64,000 bases of DNA from Zoroaster sp. YZ-2022 (Eukaryota > Echinodermata > Asteroidea > Forcipulatida > Zoroasteridae): assembly GCA_029582265.1 (NCBI GenBank), contig CM055827.1, positions 37,037,760 to 37,101,759 of the forward strand. Direction: 5' to 3'. The number at the start of each line of letters is the position of its first letter. Positions within the stretch are counted from its first letter, which is position 1. The translations under genes and the position numbers were made by a program. This document shows, piece after piece, positions 26,401 to 36,480 of the stretch. The notes under the pieces are model-generated. The model worked only from the letters and a program-made list of their open reading frames with translations, searched no databases and was not told where the DNA came from.

Positions 26401-28547
26401 CCGCCAACATTGGTGAACGTAGTTTTGATGTGTTTGCGGTTGTGCAAACGTTGTGCTCACAATCGGTTCGCGTGAACATTTGCGATACATTCGTGCAAGC
26501 GGAATGCAGCCCAGATGTAAGTTTGGGTCATATGGAATGTACAGGAGTTAATGAAGCAGTGATACCACCATCACATACATGTATATACTTCCCAAAGGCT
26601 TGTATCTTGATTGCTGTGCATCAAAGCCTCCATTTCTTTTCATGATGTAGTATTTTTGAGATCTGTGAATAGTTTGTGGTTGTTTCAATCAAAAGGAAAT
26701 CTATATAATAAATAAAACTTCCAGTAAACTATAAATATAAATAAAAAATAACAATTTTGTCATTCAATAAGATATATGGCATAAAATCACTATCTTACAG
26801 TGATCCCGTTACCATGTTGAAATCATGACTATATACCATCCCATAATGCTTTTTGTGCAGGTTGCTATGACAATAATTGGTGTATTTTTCAGAGAATACC
26901 CCCATATGCTTGATTTGCTCTTCCTGCATGATAATTCTTTCTTCACAAAAAGCATTGCAAGTTGGCATTTTGTTTTCCTGTTCTGTTTTCCATTGTGCTT
27001 TCGACCGGACCACTCTTGTGGGCCTTGATTCCCCAAAACCCTCCACTCATTAGCCAAAATTGCGGTTTCCGACGATTCACATGCAGCGTTTGGGCAGCCA
27101 TGAGGACACAATGCAGATTACCATTAATGAGTCGCTGAACAGCCAGTATCCGACGGAGAGCTCTAGCCAGGGAGGAACTAGTGAGGAGATTGATAGTGTA
27201 GTGGAGGAACAGATATCATCAGGGAATAAGAGTGAACCACAAAATGAAGAGGTTAGTAAAGTTAGGATAATGAACCCCTCCCCCATCCCACAAGCATTTG
27301 TTTGTTGCTAAAACATTTAACTGCTTGCTTTGTATTCATGGATTGAGAAAAGAATTACTGCCATTTTTGTATTAATTTCTATGATGGTGTTAATATAGGC
27401 CCAAGGAGGTAACCCCCTTCACCATGGAGGTGTCTATTTGAATATAAACCCCAACTGTGTGTGATGGTTTTTTTAATTTTGCAGTTTGAGTTTAGTGAGG
27501 AGTTGATCCATCAAGCTATCCGTACTATTGAGTACTGTTTGGGTTGTATATCTAACACTGCATCTTATTTACGTCTATGGGCACTCAGTCTAGCTCATGC
27601 AGGTATGACTGATTCCATTCAAACATTCAGTCTCGTCTTCAGATTATTCTATTTGACTCCGAACTATTAAGACTTTGAATATCCAAGGCTCCTTTTTGAA
27701 CCAAAACCACATTTAATAGGCTAAAAATACCTTGTTTTTTTTTATCTCATCATAGACAAATTCTTAACAATTGTATTACTGAGCAGCCATTTTTGTATTC
27801 TAATGCACTATTCTATACAAATCAAATCATGCTGATTGTGGACATTGGTCAGGGGACCAGACAAATACGGTCCAATGGGATAAGGGTATATATTCGCAAG
27901 TTTGAATTTTGTGGTCTGCTCTTTTAAGTTTTATAATATTGGTCATTTCTGTGTCAGATGCAGCACTCAAATATTGATAAAATACATTAATAATTATTTA
28001 AAATATATAATAATTTAATCAACAGAGCTTTCAGATGTTTTATGGACCATGGTGATGAAGAACGGTCTGTCCATTCAGCCATGGTATGGATCTATTATCA
28101 TATTTGCCATCTTTGCATTCTTTGCTTCATTGACTGTCTTCATTCTTCTTCTTATGGAGGGGTTATCAGCATTCCTGCATGCACTAAGACTTCACTGGTG
28201 AGTACTATGTTAAATAACTTCTGTTTTGATCCGTGATTAATTTGGGAGTAAAGATGCAATGTGCAAGTTTGATATTTATTTATTATTTTCCCCATTTTTG
28301 ATATTTTTTTTTAAAGATAAATTATTGGTGACAAAATAAGTTTTAACTAGGTAGGTCTGATGAGGATGATAACCTATATTTATACATGGAAACTTGGAAT
28401 GTTTGAATTTCAAGAGGGTTTTTACAATTTTGTATGTTTTATTGTCTCGCTTACAGGGTGGAATTCCAGAACAAGTTTTATAAAGGCGAGGGACATGTGT
28501 TTGTACCTTTCTCATTGACTGCGATTCTTGAAGCTGAAGAAGAATGA
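17435..28547 (+). CDS. ATP6V0A1-like: V-type proton ATPase V0 subunit a (116 kDa), copy 2, complete
   Basis: Complete second subunit a gene. Exons: 17435-17551, 17790-17868, 18518-18615, 18730-18858, 19218-19324, 19638-19764, 19890-19972, 20087-20180, 20568-20780, 21139-21289, 21912-22051, 22465-22613, 22948-23035, 23570-23688, 23821-24031, 24464-24577, 27054-27251, 27485-27602, 28026-28197, 28457-28547. Phases close to 2598 nt: 865 residues plus TGA, near the usual 830-860. Residues 1 to about 399 are the cytosolic domain; membrane segments begin at [20 protein letters not shown]. The motif [16 protein letters not shown] puts the essential channel arginine at R769 (equivalent to yeast Vph1 R735), and the second arginine is R833 in FLHALRLHW. 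The loop from exon 27054-27251 is acidic and Ser-rich and looks unlike family members. The start follows an acceptor (TACAG at 17421-17425), implying an upstream non-coding exon. Compared with copy 1 it is more diverged (for example HGN for [14 protein letters not shown] for [11 protein letters not shown]), suggesting relaxed or specialised function (inference). Confidence 0.96.
18041..18463. mobile_element. TTAA-flanked piggyBac-like MITE, CCTGAATCC family, intact
   Basis: 423 bp including TTAA on both sides. The termini CCCTAACC and GGTTAGGG are perfect inverses. The interior is packed with CCTGAATCCRCCAAAATCC in both orientations, including a perfect 25-bp-arm hairpin near 18168-18227. It lies in intron 2 of V-ATPase copy 2, not the intron occupied in copy 1, so the two insertions are independent of the gene duplication. 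Confidence 0.85.
21388..21720 (+). repeat. Higher-order minisatellite, 100-bp period, in a V-ATPase copy 2 intron
   Basis: Three 100-bp units starting at 21388, 21488 and 21588 are identical by eye; a fourth, degenerate one starts at 21688. Each contains three 17-bp subunits GTGAGGTCAATCTTAAA plus GTGAGGTCAATCCAGGGTTA. Scattered relatives continue to about 21880. The subunit resembles the exon end just upstream (GGGAGGTCAATCCAG at 21275-21289). Confidence 0.9.
24624..24737 (+). repeat. 57-bp tandem duplication
   Basis: Two head-to-tail copies (24624-24680, 24681-24737) differing at a few positions. Confidence 0.85.
24950..25216. mobile_element. Fold-back MITE in intron 16 of V-ATPase copy 2
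   Basis: Left arm (24950-25054) and right arm (25125-25216) are imperfect inverses, including TTTCACTCATC against GATGAGTGAAA and GGTTACT against AGTAACC near the ends. The spacer is about 70 bp. Confidence 0.75.
26340..26514. mobile_element. Small MITE with 19-bp terminal inverted repeats
   Basis: The ends CTGGGGTGCGTTCCGCTTG and CAAGCGGAATGCAGCCCAG are inverse with two mismatches. The interior repeats CGAACGTTTTCAC/GTGAACGTAG/GTGAACATTTGCG motifs. Superfamily not clear. Confidence 0.65.
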
Positions 28548-28592
28548 GTACTAAAAGAATAAATTACCCTGGATATTTGCATACAATTCATT

Positions 28593-28598
28593 AATAAA
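28593..28598 (+). terminator. Candidate polyadenylation signal of V-ATPase copy 2
   Basis: An AATAAA hexamer lies 46 bases after the stop codon of the plus-strand V-ATPase gene. It is the first good hexamer; one overlapping the sequence at 28558 is too close to the stop. No cleavage site can be seen directly, so a longer 3' UTR is possible. Confidence 0.4.
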
Positions 28599-28933
28599 AT
28601 ACTCAAATAGTAAGATTAAAAAAATCAATTTGATGAATGAACAGTGGTAAAAAGCAACATTCAAAAAGTAAGCTTTGTCTTAATTTTCCTTGTGGGCCAA
28701 TATCATTGCCATGGTAATGATTTTTTCACTTAGTGGATATTTTGCATTTCTACAGTATTGCACTTTCAAATACTGACAGCTTAGCATGTATGTAAATGTT
28801 AAACAGTTTAAACTAAGTTGTGTGGTGAGATACTAATGTGCTTACAGCTAGCAATTTTCCGGTAAACAGGTTATTGATATTGGACTCAGGTGGTCATGAG
28901 GGGTTAAATCAGGATATCAGCTGAAAATTTTGC

Positions 28934-29603
28934 TTAAAGGCCACACTTGAACAGAAAGTTCTAAAAAAAAGAAGAGTTTTGAACCTTGTTTGTTATATAA
29001 ACTGAGCATCAAAAGAAACTCATTAAAATCCTCCACAGAAACACAGGTAAACTTCAGTAATCTGTTTGACATGTGCTTAGTAAAGATTACTGAAGTTTAC
29101 TTGTGTTCAAATATTTTTCAGTGGAGGATTTTAATGAGTGTCCTTCCAAAGATTTTATAAGTTTCTTTTGATGCTCAATATATTATAAGGTGTTATTTCA
29201 TTGTTAATATGATGTTATGCTCATGGTTTTTTCGTAATTTGGATTGAAAAAAATTGAGCCCCATTCTTCAGTTTTTGAAAACCTTTCTCTGCTCCTGCCG
29301 TTGGCGGTGCGCTTCCATAGCACCCTACGAAATCAATACTGAAACCCGGAAGTGGCCATCTTTTTCCATTGTGTTTACGGCTCACAGGCAACCCACCTTC
29401 GCAGGACGGTACCACACTGATTAATGTATGAGACTGACAACGCAGAGGGCATTTTTGCAAAACTCACTGTGAGGGAGACGCAGATGCTGGTTTTGATGTT
29501 TTTTTATTTTTTATTATACATTTTTACAACTTAAATATAGTAATCATTGAATAAATTTTGGTGAGAATTAGCCGTTCCCCATGCCGTTCAAGTGTGGCTT
29601 TAA
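28934..29603. mobile_element. MITE with TTAAAGG-CCACACTTGAAC ends, interrupted
   Basis: Left end TTAAAGGCCACACTTGAAC and right end GTTCAAGTGTGGCTTTAA are inverses apart from one base. It contains the 29003-29178 fold-back, which is a later insertion. Confidence 0.65.
29003..29178. mobile_element. Nested fold-back MITE (TGAGCATCAAAAGAAACT ends)
   Basis: Ends TGAGCATCAAAAGAAACT and AGTTTCTTTTGATGCTCA are perfect inverses. Further inner inverted blocks (CATTAAAATCCTCCAC; TAAACTTCAGTAATCT) make almost the whole element fold. TATA lies on both flanks, consistent with TA targeting (Tc1/mariner-like). Confidence 0.75.
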
Positions 29604-31130
29604 CATCAAAATGACTTAAGTGAAAATAAAACTGATATTCATCTTAAAGTTATGTATTTTACATGAGTAATTTTATCCTGTAAAGAAATGCTAGGAAATA
29701 TTTTTGCTAAGTAAATTGTTCAGCTTAGCTCTATGAAATAGTACTCTGATGTGATGGTTTCATGATGGAATATACTAAATATTTGCAGTCATGAAATGAT
29801 ATTGATGCAAAGCTGTAATACAATTGAAGTTTGACTTGTCTTAAGTGTGGATAATGTCCATTAATTTAGGAAGTTCTTTTTCGTATACCTACAATGCAAA
29901 TGATCAAACTTTATGAATTTACAAAGCAAAATTTAAATTTATTTTGTATGGGAGAGCATAAATGCGATTTATTTAGATTTCTTACATTGGAAAATTTACT
30001 TAAGTATATATAATCATGATTACTTTAAAAGACATTCCATTTGTCTTATTTACTTTTTGCTGATGAATTAATGTTCGAGTTATTTGAATATTATATTTTG
30101 TTAATCATACCAGATGAAGACTATATTTAATGCTGTCCTCAATAGTAGCTATTTGATGCAAGGAAATCAACAATACCAAACCATAAGTGTTGCATCATAG
30201 AACATGAACTAAAGTCATAAGATCAACATTCCTTTAACAGGTTGGTTTCTGTACATGCATACACTTAATAAGGTATTCACCTATAATCATCATTAATGTG
30301 ATTCAGGTACATGAATTTTGCTGAAAATTAGTAAACATTTCTTAAACCAATCCATTTCTAGCTAGTATATTTCTATATATTATACACTTAGCAGTATTAA
30401 GTATTGTAATTCTTTATGAAAATGTTGAAGATAAATTTGTACATGCTTTTCCAAAAAATAAAAATTTCATGTCTGATTTCTGTAGACAGTTATGATTATT
30501 AAAAGGTGCCGTGTATCTAGAAATGAAAGAGTAGCCTTTCAAAACGGAAGGGTTTGTACACTGGGGGGTTTAAGGGGAAAACGATGTTTACCAACCAACG
30601 AATAAAAGACGCAAGACAGCTGGTGGATATTCTTGAAAATATTTATTATGAACATTATTTAAACCCAAACATACTCCTTATCCTTAAAATAATTTTTGGC
30701 AGATTATTTTAATTCAATATGAAAGCTACTCGGAACAAAAAAGCAAGAATAGAAAAAGCCTTAAATCCAACGTCAAGTGGATCACTGAATGTACATTATA
30801 AACAATTCACTTTTACAATTTTACCAAGAAAATATTCTGTTGAGAAAAACAAGTTACACTAATGTTAGTTCCATACTGTTTATTGGAGAAAAAATATTAC
30901 TATTTCACAATTCAGCTATTGAGAAATAGACTGCTTGAGTTGAAAGATGAGGCCATTAACTACTTATTTTGCCTTTTTGTCAAATTGTTTAACTTAATTA
31001 TCTTACAATCGTGTAGACTGACTGATCTGAAAATTATTTAAGTAAAAAATGATGACATTCAGTTTGCTTATGGGCTTGAGATGGTCTCCACAGCACCAAA
31101 CATAAGGTAGAGTCTTATCGAGAAGAATGA

Positions 31131-34100
31131 TCAAGTTCCATCTTGAGATTCCACTACCTCCTCTGTAACCTAAGACAATATAAACATATTGAAGCATGGT
31201 TAATGGAAGTCTAATTTTAATGAAATGTTTTTTGATTTGTTATCCAATGTGAAGAGAAATTATTCAGAGAGACACTATAACTTGTGCAATTGGCCAAATG
31301 AGGAACGCTTCCAAATGCTGATTTTGACAACAAACTCTCTGGTTTATTGCTGGTAAGCATAATTAATGGTATACCACCCCACCCCAATAATATGATTAGA
31401 ATTTACTTACATCATGCTTCTCATCAATGGTAGTCTGTAGTTGCTGTTGTTGATCTTCATCTTGTAGACTAGATACAGAAGCAATGAGGTTTATCTGATC
31501 ACCTGATAACCCTAAGACATCTACATCATGTTCCCCTTCATCAGTGACCTCCGATGGCTTCTGTAGGTAGTCATGGTCTGCCATGGCATTTGTTGCATTA
31601 TTTTCCTGTAATACAAATTAGAAGAAACAGTTAAAAACCTGCATCGTTTGGAACAGTTGAATTGAGTTTTAATCAATTAAAACATTGGGGTGCCATGGAC
31701 GAGCGGTCTAGTGCAATGGACTTGTGTTCTGATGGCTGAGTCGCCAGAATGTGGGTTCGAATCCCAGCCGCGACCGTGGTGCTTGTGCCCTTGAGCAAGG
31801 CACTTTACCGTAATTGCTTCTCTTCACCCAGGAGTATATATAGGTACCTGGCAATAGCTAGGGAAGTAACCTGCGATAGACTGGCATCCTATCCAGGGGG
31901 AATGGAAATATTCTCAGTCGTTTCATGCCAACGAAACCGGAGATAAACACCGGCCTGATGAGCCAATATGGCTCGGGACAGACTTTACTTTTTACAATTA
32001 AAACATTAATAAAACCTGTTGGATTTCAAAGGTGTGACAAACAGGCACTTAAATCAATAACAAACATTTTTCTGTCAACCAACCTGAATATACTTGCCGA
32101 AACGTTGAGAACAAAATCGGCTCTTCTCAGAGCCAACACCTCTACTTTAGAGATTTGTTACATGGTGCTCCCGAAAACTTTCCTAACAACCTGAATATAT
32201 TCATCCTCCGACCGCTGATTGGCTGAGAAATTCAATCAACTAACAGGCGTCTATAACGAACAGGTGCTCAATCAGTTTATGCTGATTGGATGATCATATC
32301 CAATAAGAAGTTGCACCTGTGTATGAGACAGTTGTTCAATCAATTCAAAGAAAGACATTATTTGTATTACAACCCACCTGTTCATGTTCCTCTTCTGACT
32401 GCTGATTGGCTAATCTGAACCACTGAGCAGCAACAGGTGTGTGTAACAGACAGGTACTCTCCTGAGATAAAGGATTTGCTGGATGGATACATGCCACACG
32501 ACCCTTGGTACAAGGTGTGTATAGAACTTGTTGTGTGTCTTCTAGTACATCTGATGTATGTATGGTTAAAGATGAAATGTAATATCATTCAATCCAACAA
32601 GTACTTTCATTTAAAGCAAAGTACACAAGATTTTAAAATAAGGTGTCCAAATTTGTATATTTTTTTTTTAACACGGTGACCAAACCTCTAAATTAGAGGA
32701 CCTCAAACAAAATATTTTGTTGCAAAGTTAATTCTGAGAATTTGTTGTGGCCAAAGGTACTCTTATTATAAAAAAAACAGCTAACACAGAAGCACCCTTA
32801 AGCATCAAGTAGGATACGTTCAAGGCAGAAACCAGTGACAGGAAGCCCTGGTCTCTCACACTGCTTGTCCTGACAGCTATACTTGCATCTAGCTGGGGCA
32901 GTAATTTTCTGGGATCCAAAGTAGTTGGGTGTGGCCCTGATGCGTCGATGCTTTGAGCGTCGGTGCAGCAAAGCCTCCCGACCGTGTCGACGGTGGTAGG
33001 ATTGCATGGACTGGAGTTTGAGGATCTTACGTTTCTCTTTGGGGTTGGTAAAACTGCCAAGGCTTGACCCTGAAATTAAGGCAGTGAACATTATGTGCTA
33101 GCTCTACCAAGATATCCAATGATAGAACAAAAAATTAAATGTAAAGGTTTTAAAATTCAATACTTGCATTGGGAAACTGAACAAATGATTTGATTTTTAC
33201 CAACGTATCTGACCAAGTTTTGATCAAATCAAGGTTTTATGATACAAATGCATCATGAGGTTCTCTGTAAAGAATCTGACTACTAGATACTTACCTATTG
33301 TCTCCTTCTCCTGCTTAGCAGATACAAGGTAATGTCTCCGCTTCTCTTTCATCAGATGCTGAAGACGCTTGAACTGATTGATGTAGAGAGACTGTAGACG
33401 GATTAACTTCTCCCTTGTGATCAAGGCAACTTCCTCTGGTGTATAAACTCCTGCATGCCTGTCAATAATTATACATAAAAATGTTTATATTAACATATTT
33501 ATCAAAGCTTGGTCATAACATAAAAGTGACATCAGCAGCCAGCTGGATGAACAATGGCACGAAAATAAATGTGACAAAAAGAAAATAAATGAAATGCAAT
33601 ATTTTCAGGTGGCAGACACAGAGCTGATAGTAAGCTTCAATAATCAGTGTGCTTTACACTGTCAAGTTATATTACGTTTTACACAAATTTAGAGTGGTGA
33701 CAAGGCAGTCCTTAAACTACGATGATATAGCGGTAAAGCATTGTCTCTTTGTTAAGGGGCACTTCCATTCTAAAATGTAAATGTCTATGGGGACATTGCT
33801 TCTTTGAAGGCCTACAAGGATTAGATATATTTATGAACTCACTTTAGTAGGTCCTCTTGTTCACTATCTACACTTTCAGCGTCACTGTCAGTGGTACCTC
33901 GCCAAGCCTGGTCAACATGTAATGGGTCGTCATCACTCTCACTCTCACTACCACAATCTGAATAACAATCAAATCAAACTAAACTCCTACTATTATAGCT
34001 GCAAGTACCTATGGTGGTCAAAACCAGTCAACAGACCCAAATGTGCACCCCTGGGCATGTTTGACTAGTTTTTACTGTCATTTTGACCACCCTCAACAAT

Positions 34101-35121
34101 ACAAGACGGTGCTTTTACCAGTCAAAAACGATTGACTCATTTTGACCTGTAAATGTACTTACTACATGTAAGGTTTGACAGTGTTTTGACTGATTTTGAT
34201 CCTTGCAGTCACAGAAGGGTTAATCAAAGTCAAACACAACTAATATTGGAATAAATGTTTATTGTGTGGTCTTTACCACAGGATAAAGACCAAGGGACCC
34301 TGACCACAAGCAATAAAACAAAAGAACTACTTTGTTAAGCACATTAAAATGGAATGTAAAACCATGCCTTATGAAGACATACCTAAGATTCTAGCAGCCA
34401 CCGATGCTTGGGGATCATCTTGGACCTCAGTTAATGGTTTGCTTGGATCTTGATGATAGCGATCCAAACTTTCCAAAATCTCACTGGGTGAGTTGCGTGG
34501 AAACGGCTTTAGGCTAGCTTTGTGTCTCAATACAGCAACCTTCTGGGCATGTTCTTGACAGTAGCTGTTTGATAAAAAATTAACTTTTTTAATATGAGCA
34601 TTGTAAACAAATAATTTAATAATAATTTTTAAGCATTTTAGGAAAATTATTATTTACATAAATGAAAATGACACACTCTACAAAATTTTCAGTTCTTAAG
34701 TGCTCTATTCAATGAATAAACATACATAAATTGTTATTAAATAATTTTGCTGAAACGGAATAAAAATTTAGTTTTAATTTTAGTTTTTCAGAATGTGTGG
34801 ATCAGATTTTATTACAGAGCAACTACCTTGGTTTCCTCATACACAAATCTATCGTAATCACACTGAGACTCTTGTCCAAAGTAGACTGCTCACTTACCCA
34901 TCTCGTTTGTCAGACTTATGGGCCGGTTGAAGACATCTTCTCCCTCCCTTATTAGAGACAAACGTACAATGTTTATAAGGAGCATTCTTATCTTCCAAAA
35001 TGTGGTTGAGACAGTATTCAAAGCCATCTAGACGATCCTGCATGCAGATACGATGAGCATAGTTGCAGAACAAACCGTCGCTGCGATGACGACGACTATG
35101 GCTTGACTTTGATTTATGCAT
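31131..35121 (-). CDS. KANSL2: KAT8 regulatory NSL complex subunit 2
   Basis: Subunit of the nuclear NSL complex, which directs the MOF/KAT8 histone H4 acetyltransferase. Exons in transcript order: 34898-35121, 34383-34564, 33843-33957, 33295-33458, 32818-33069, 32378-32550, 31411-31605, 31131-31169. Phases close to 448 codons including TGA (human protein, from memory, 492). Recognisable blocks: [20 protein letters not shown] in exon 1, [20 protein letters not shown] in exon 3, and the strongest match, [20 protein letters not shown], in exon 4. Two Cys/His clusters, [20 protein letters not shown] followed by NH, and [20 protein letters not shown], look like the paired zinc-binding modules of the family. 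The exon 5 donor is GTATCC at 32817, supported by frame (FCLEH joined to [13 protein letters not shown]). The initiator at 35121 sits just after a GATAG acceptor. A more distal in-frame ATG at 36478 through a donor at 36284 is possible and is listed separately. Confidence 0.93.
31690..31980 (+). repeat. tRNA-derived SINE, second subfamily
   Basis: The head has B box GGGTTCGAATCCC and a class II (Leu/Ser-like) variable arm. The middle CCTTGAGCAAGGCACTTTAC is shared with the other copies, but the 3' body (CTGCGATAGACTGGCATCCT) is different, so it is a separate subfamily. Confidence 0.85.
32190..32275 (-). repeat. Degenerate echo of the neighbouring KANSL2 exon
   Basis: The sequence around CCGCTGATTGGCTGAG...AACAGGCGTCTATAACGAACAGGTGCTC resembles exon 32378-32550 near 32395-32460 at about 70% by eye. 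It lies 3' of the exon in transcript sense and has an in-frame stop. Confidence 0.35.
33979..34223 (-). mobile_element. TTAA-type MITE, GACTGATTTTGACC family
   Basis: Minus-strand left end TTAACCCTTCTGTGAC at 34223; the far end is decayed (GTAGGAGTTTAG). The interior repeats GTCAAAA/TTTTGAC blocks shared with copies at 40917 and 47926. It is in a KANSL2 intron. Confidence 0.7.
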
Positions 35122-35480
35122 CCTATCAAAATAATCCTATCAAAATAAGACAAGAAAATAGTTCATAACATCTTTGTTTAGGATGCACAATGATAATTAA
35201 TTATGTGCATATTAGCCAACAATGCATCATGGTGTCCTTTTGACGTCCTGTTTTATACACACTGCTTATACACAGAGTATTTGTAAGTTCATTTCCTGTT
35301 TAATTACAATTTAGAAAATAATACAAATCAATAATGAACATGCAAAAACTAATTTTGATTTTGTTTTGCAGTCATTATAAAATTAAGATAACTAAAATAT
35401 AGGAAAATACAAATTTGATGAAAAGTTATAAAACATATTAATAAAATCTGTGTTTTGTTCAAATTGTTCAATTCATAAAT

Positions 35481-35512
35481 CAATATAATAATAATAATGT
35501 GTGGACTTATAT
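35481..35512 (-). repeat. SINE 3'-end fragment
   Basis: (AAT)n followed by GTGTGGACTTATAT, matching the terminal part of the SINE at 39737. Confidence 0.6.
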
Positions 35513-36129
35513 GAATATAATTCATATTTTTTAATGAAGTATTTTCCAAATATCTGACATATTATGCAATCATATAAAATATTGTTCATATTTTCGATAT
35601 TTTTCTATATCCTAGATATTATATGCCCTAAGGCAACCTAACTAGGTTTATTTCTGTGCAGATGTTCATTTTAAATAATAAAGAATTAAAGTAATGTGTT
35701 GAAGCAAATTCTAATAATGTAGATTACACTAAAGTAAAATTAAAAACAATTAAAAAAAATTGAATCCAAATTGTTTATAACTTTATTTTAAAATTCTACT
35801 AAAAAAAGTTTATGAATCACACCATGTTTTTGCATCATGCCTAACTCACAGATGTTAAATTAAAATAAAATAATATTAATTAAAACCAGTTTAGTTATAA
35901 CTTATATATCCCTAGTCCGAAGGCCTCTTCCCTTCAGTTCAATCCCTACTTTTTTTAGACTAATGATGTAATTGTCACTGTGACAATTACATCATTATTC
36001 TAACAATATGAGACTGTGAAAGGACGAGACAATCAGACTAAAGTAATACACCCCAACGTGAAGAATACACCAGTTACCATAAAATGCAAGATGCACATGC
36101 TTTATGAATATTCATGAGTACCACGAAAA

Positions 36130-36480
36130 TATCCGCCATTTTGTTCCACCTTTTTATTTGCGGTTTACAACAACGATAAAATACATTGATGAAAAACCCA
36201 ACAAAAACGGCATCAGGTGTAATGATGATAAGACATCCTTAATCTACTTGCTTTACTTCATCTTTATTTAAATAAAATACATACCTGGACGAAGTAATAT
36301 CACCAAACCAGGGTAAAATTATATCAAAATTCGTCTGACGACATGTACGGAAATTTCTCCTTTCAATCCCACAATACACCGCTCTTCGAGAGTTCAGGCG
36401 AGATCTTGCGTGAATTTGAGAGAAAATAGCTTCTGCGCAGCCGCAGAAGCTCTGTCTGTTCGTCGGTAAGAGTTCCATGG
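36130..36480. promoter_or_regulatory. Shared divergent promoter of KANSL2 and cyclin T
   Basis: The cyclin T start codon is at 36477 and the probable first KANSL2 exon is at 36285-36478, so both genes must be driven from this segment or its immediate edges. It is locally richer in CpG than its surroundings and has no evident TATA box. It contains CCGCCATTTTG at 36133-36143, a good match to the YY1 consensus common in housekeeping divergent promoters; the start region (CCATGGCGGC) also resembles the reverse complement of a YY1 core. Transcription start sites cannot be read from sequence. Confidence 0.55.
36285..36478 (-). other. KANSL2: Candidate first exon of KANSL2 (5' UTR or extra N-terminal coding)
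   Basis: A strong donor (CTTCGTCCAG followed by GTATGT) lies at 36284-36285 on the minus strand, facing the acceptor GATAG just before 35122. If the exon is read from the ATG at 36478 it stays open, ends in phase 2, and joins the KANSL2 frame exactly (AG + G, then the ATG at 35121). The encoded start contains LPTNR, a pentamer I also recall near the human KANSL2 N terminus, but the rest does not align. Whether it is coding or 5' UTR is undecided; the splice itself is likely. Confidence 0.5.

Larger units (their letters stand above)
28548..31130. other. Convergent 3' intergenic region of V-ATPase copy 2 and KANSL2
   Basis: No coding potential seen. The left part carries a MITE (28934-29603) with another fold-back inside it. 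Minus-strand AATAAA hexamers for KANSL2 are present at about 30879-30884 and 30642-30647; either could end its 3' UTR. Confidence 0.6.

Noticed and set aside
31925..31970. Hammerhead ribozyme suggested by CGAAAC and CTGATGAG in the SINE tail
   Set aside because: The order and the stem III/cleavage-site spacing do not fit any circular permutation of the hammerhead core.
32060..32165. Penelope-like or LTR element end suggested by GCCGAAACGTTGAG and TTCTCAGAGCCAACAC
   Set aside because: The motif is suggestive but only about 100 bp is recognisable and no reverse transcriptase or repeat partner is present in the window.
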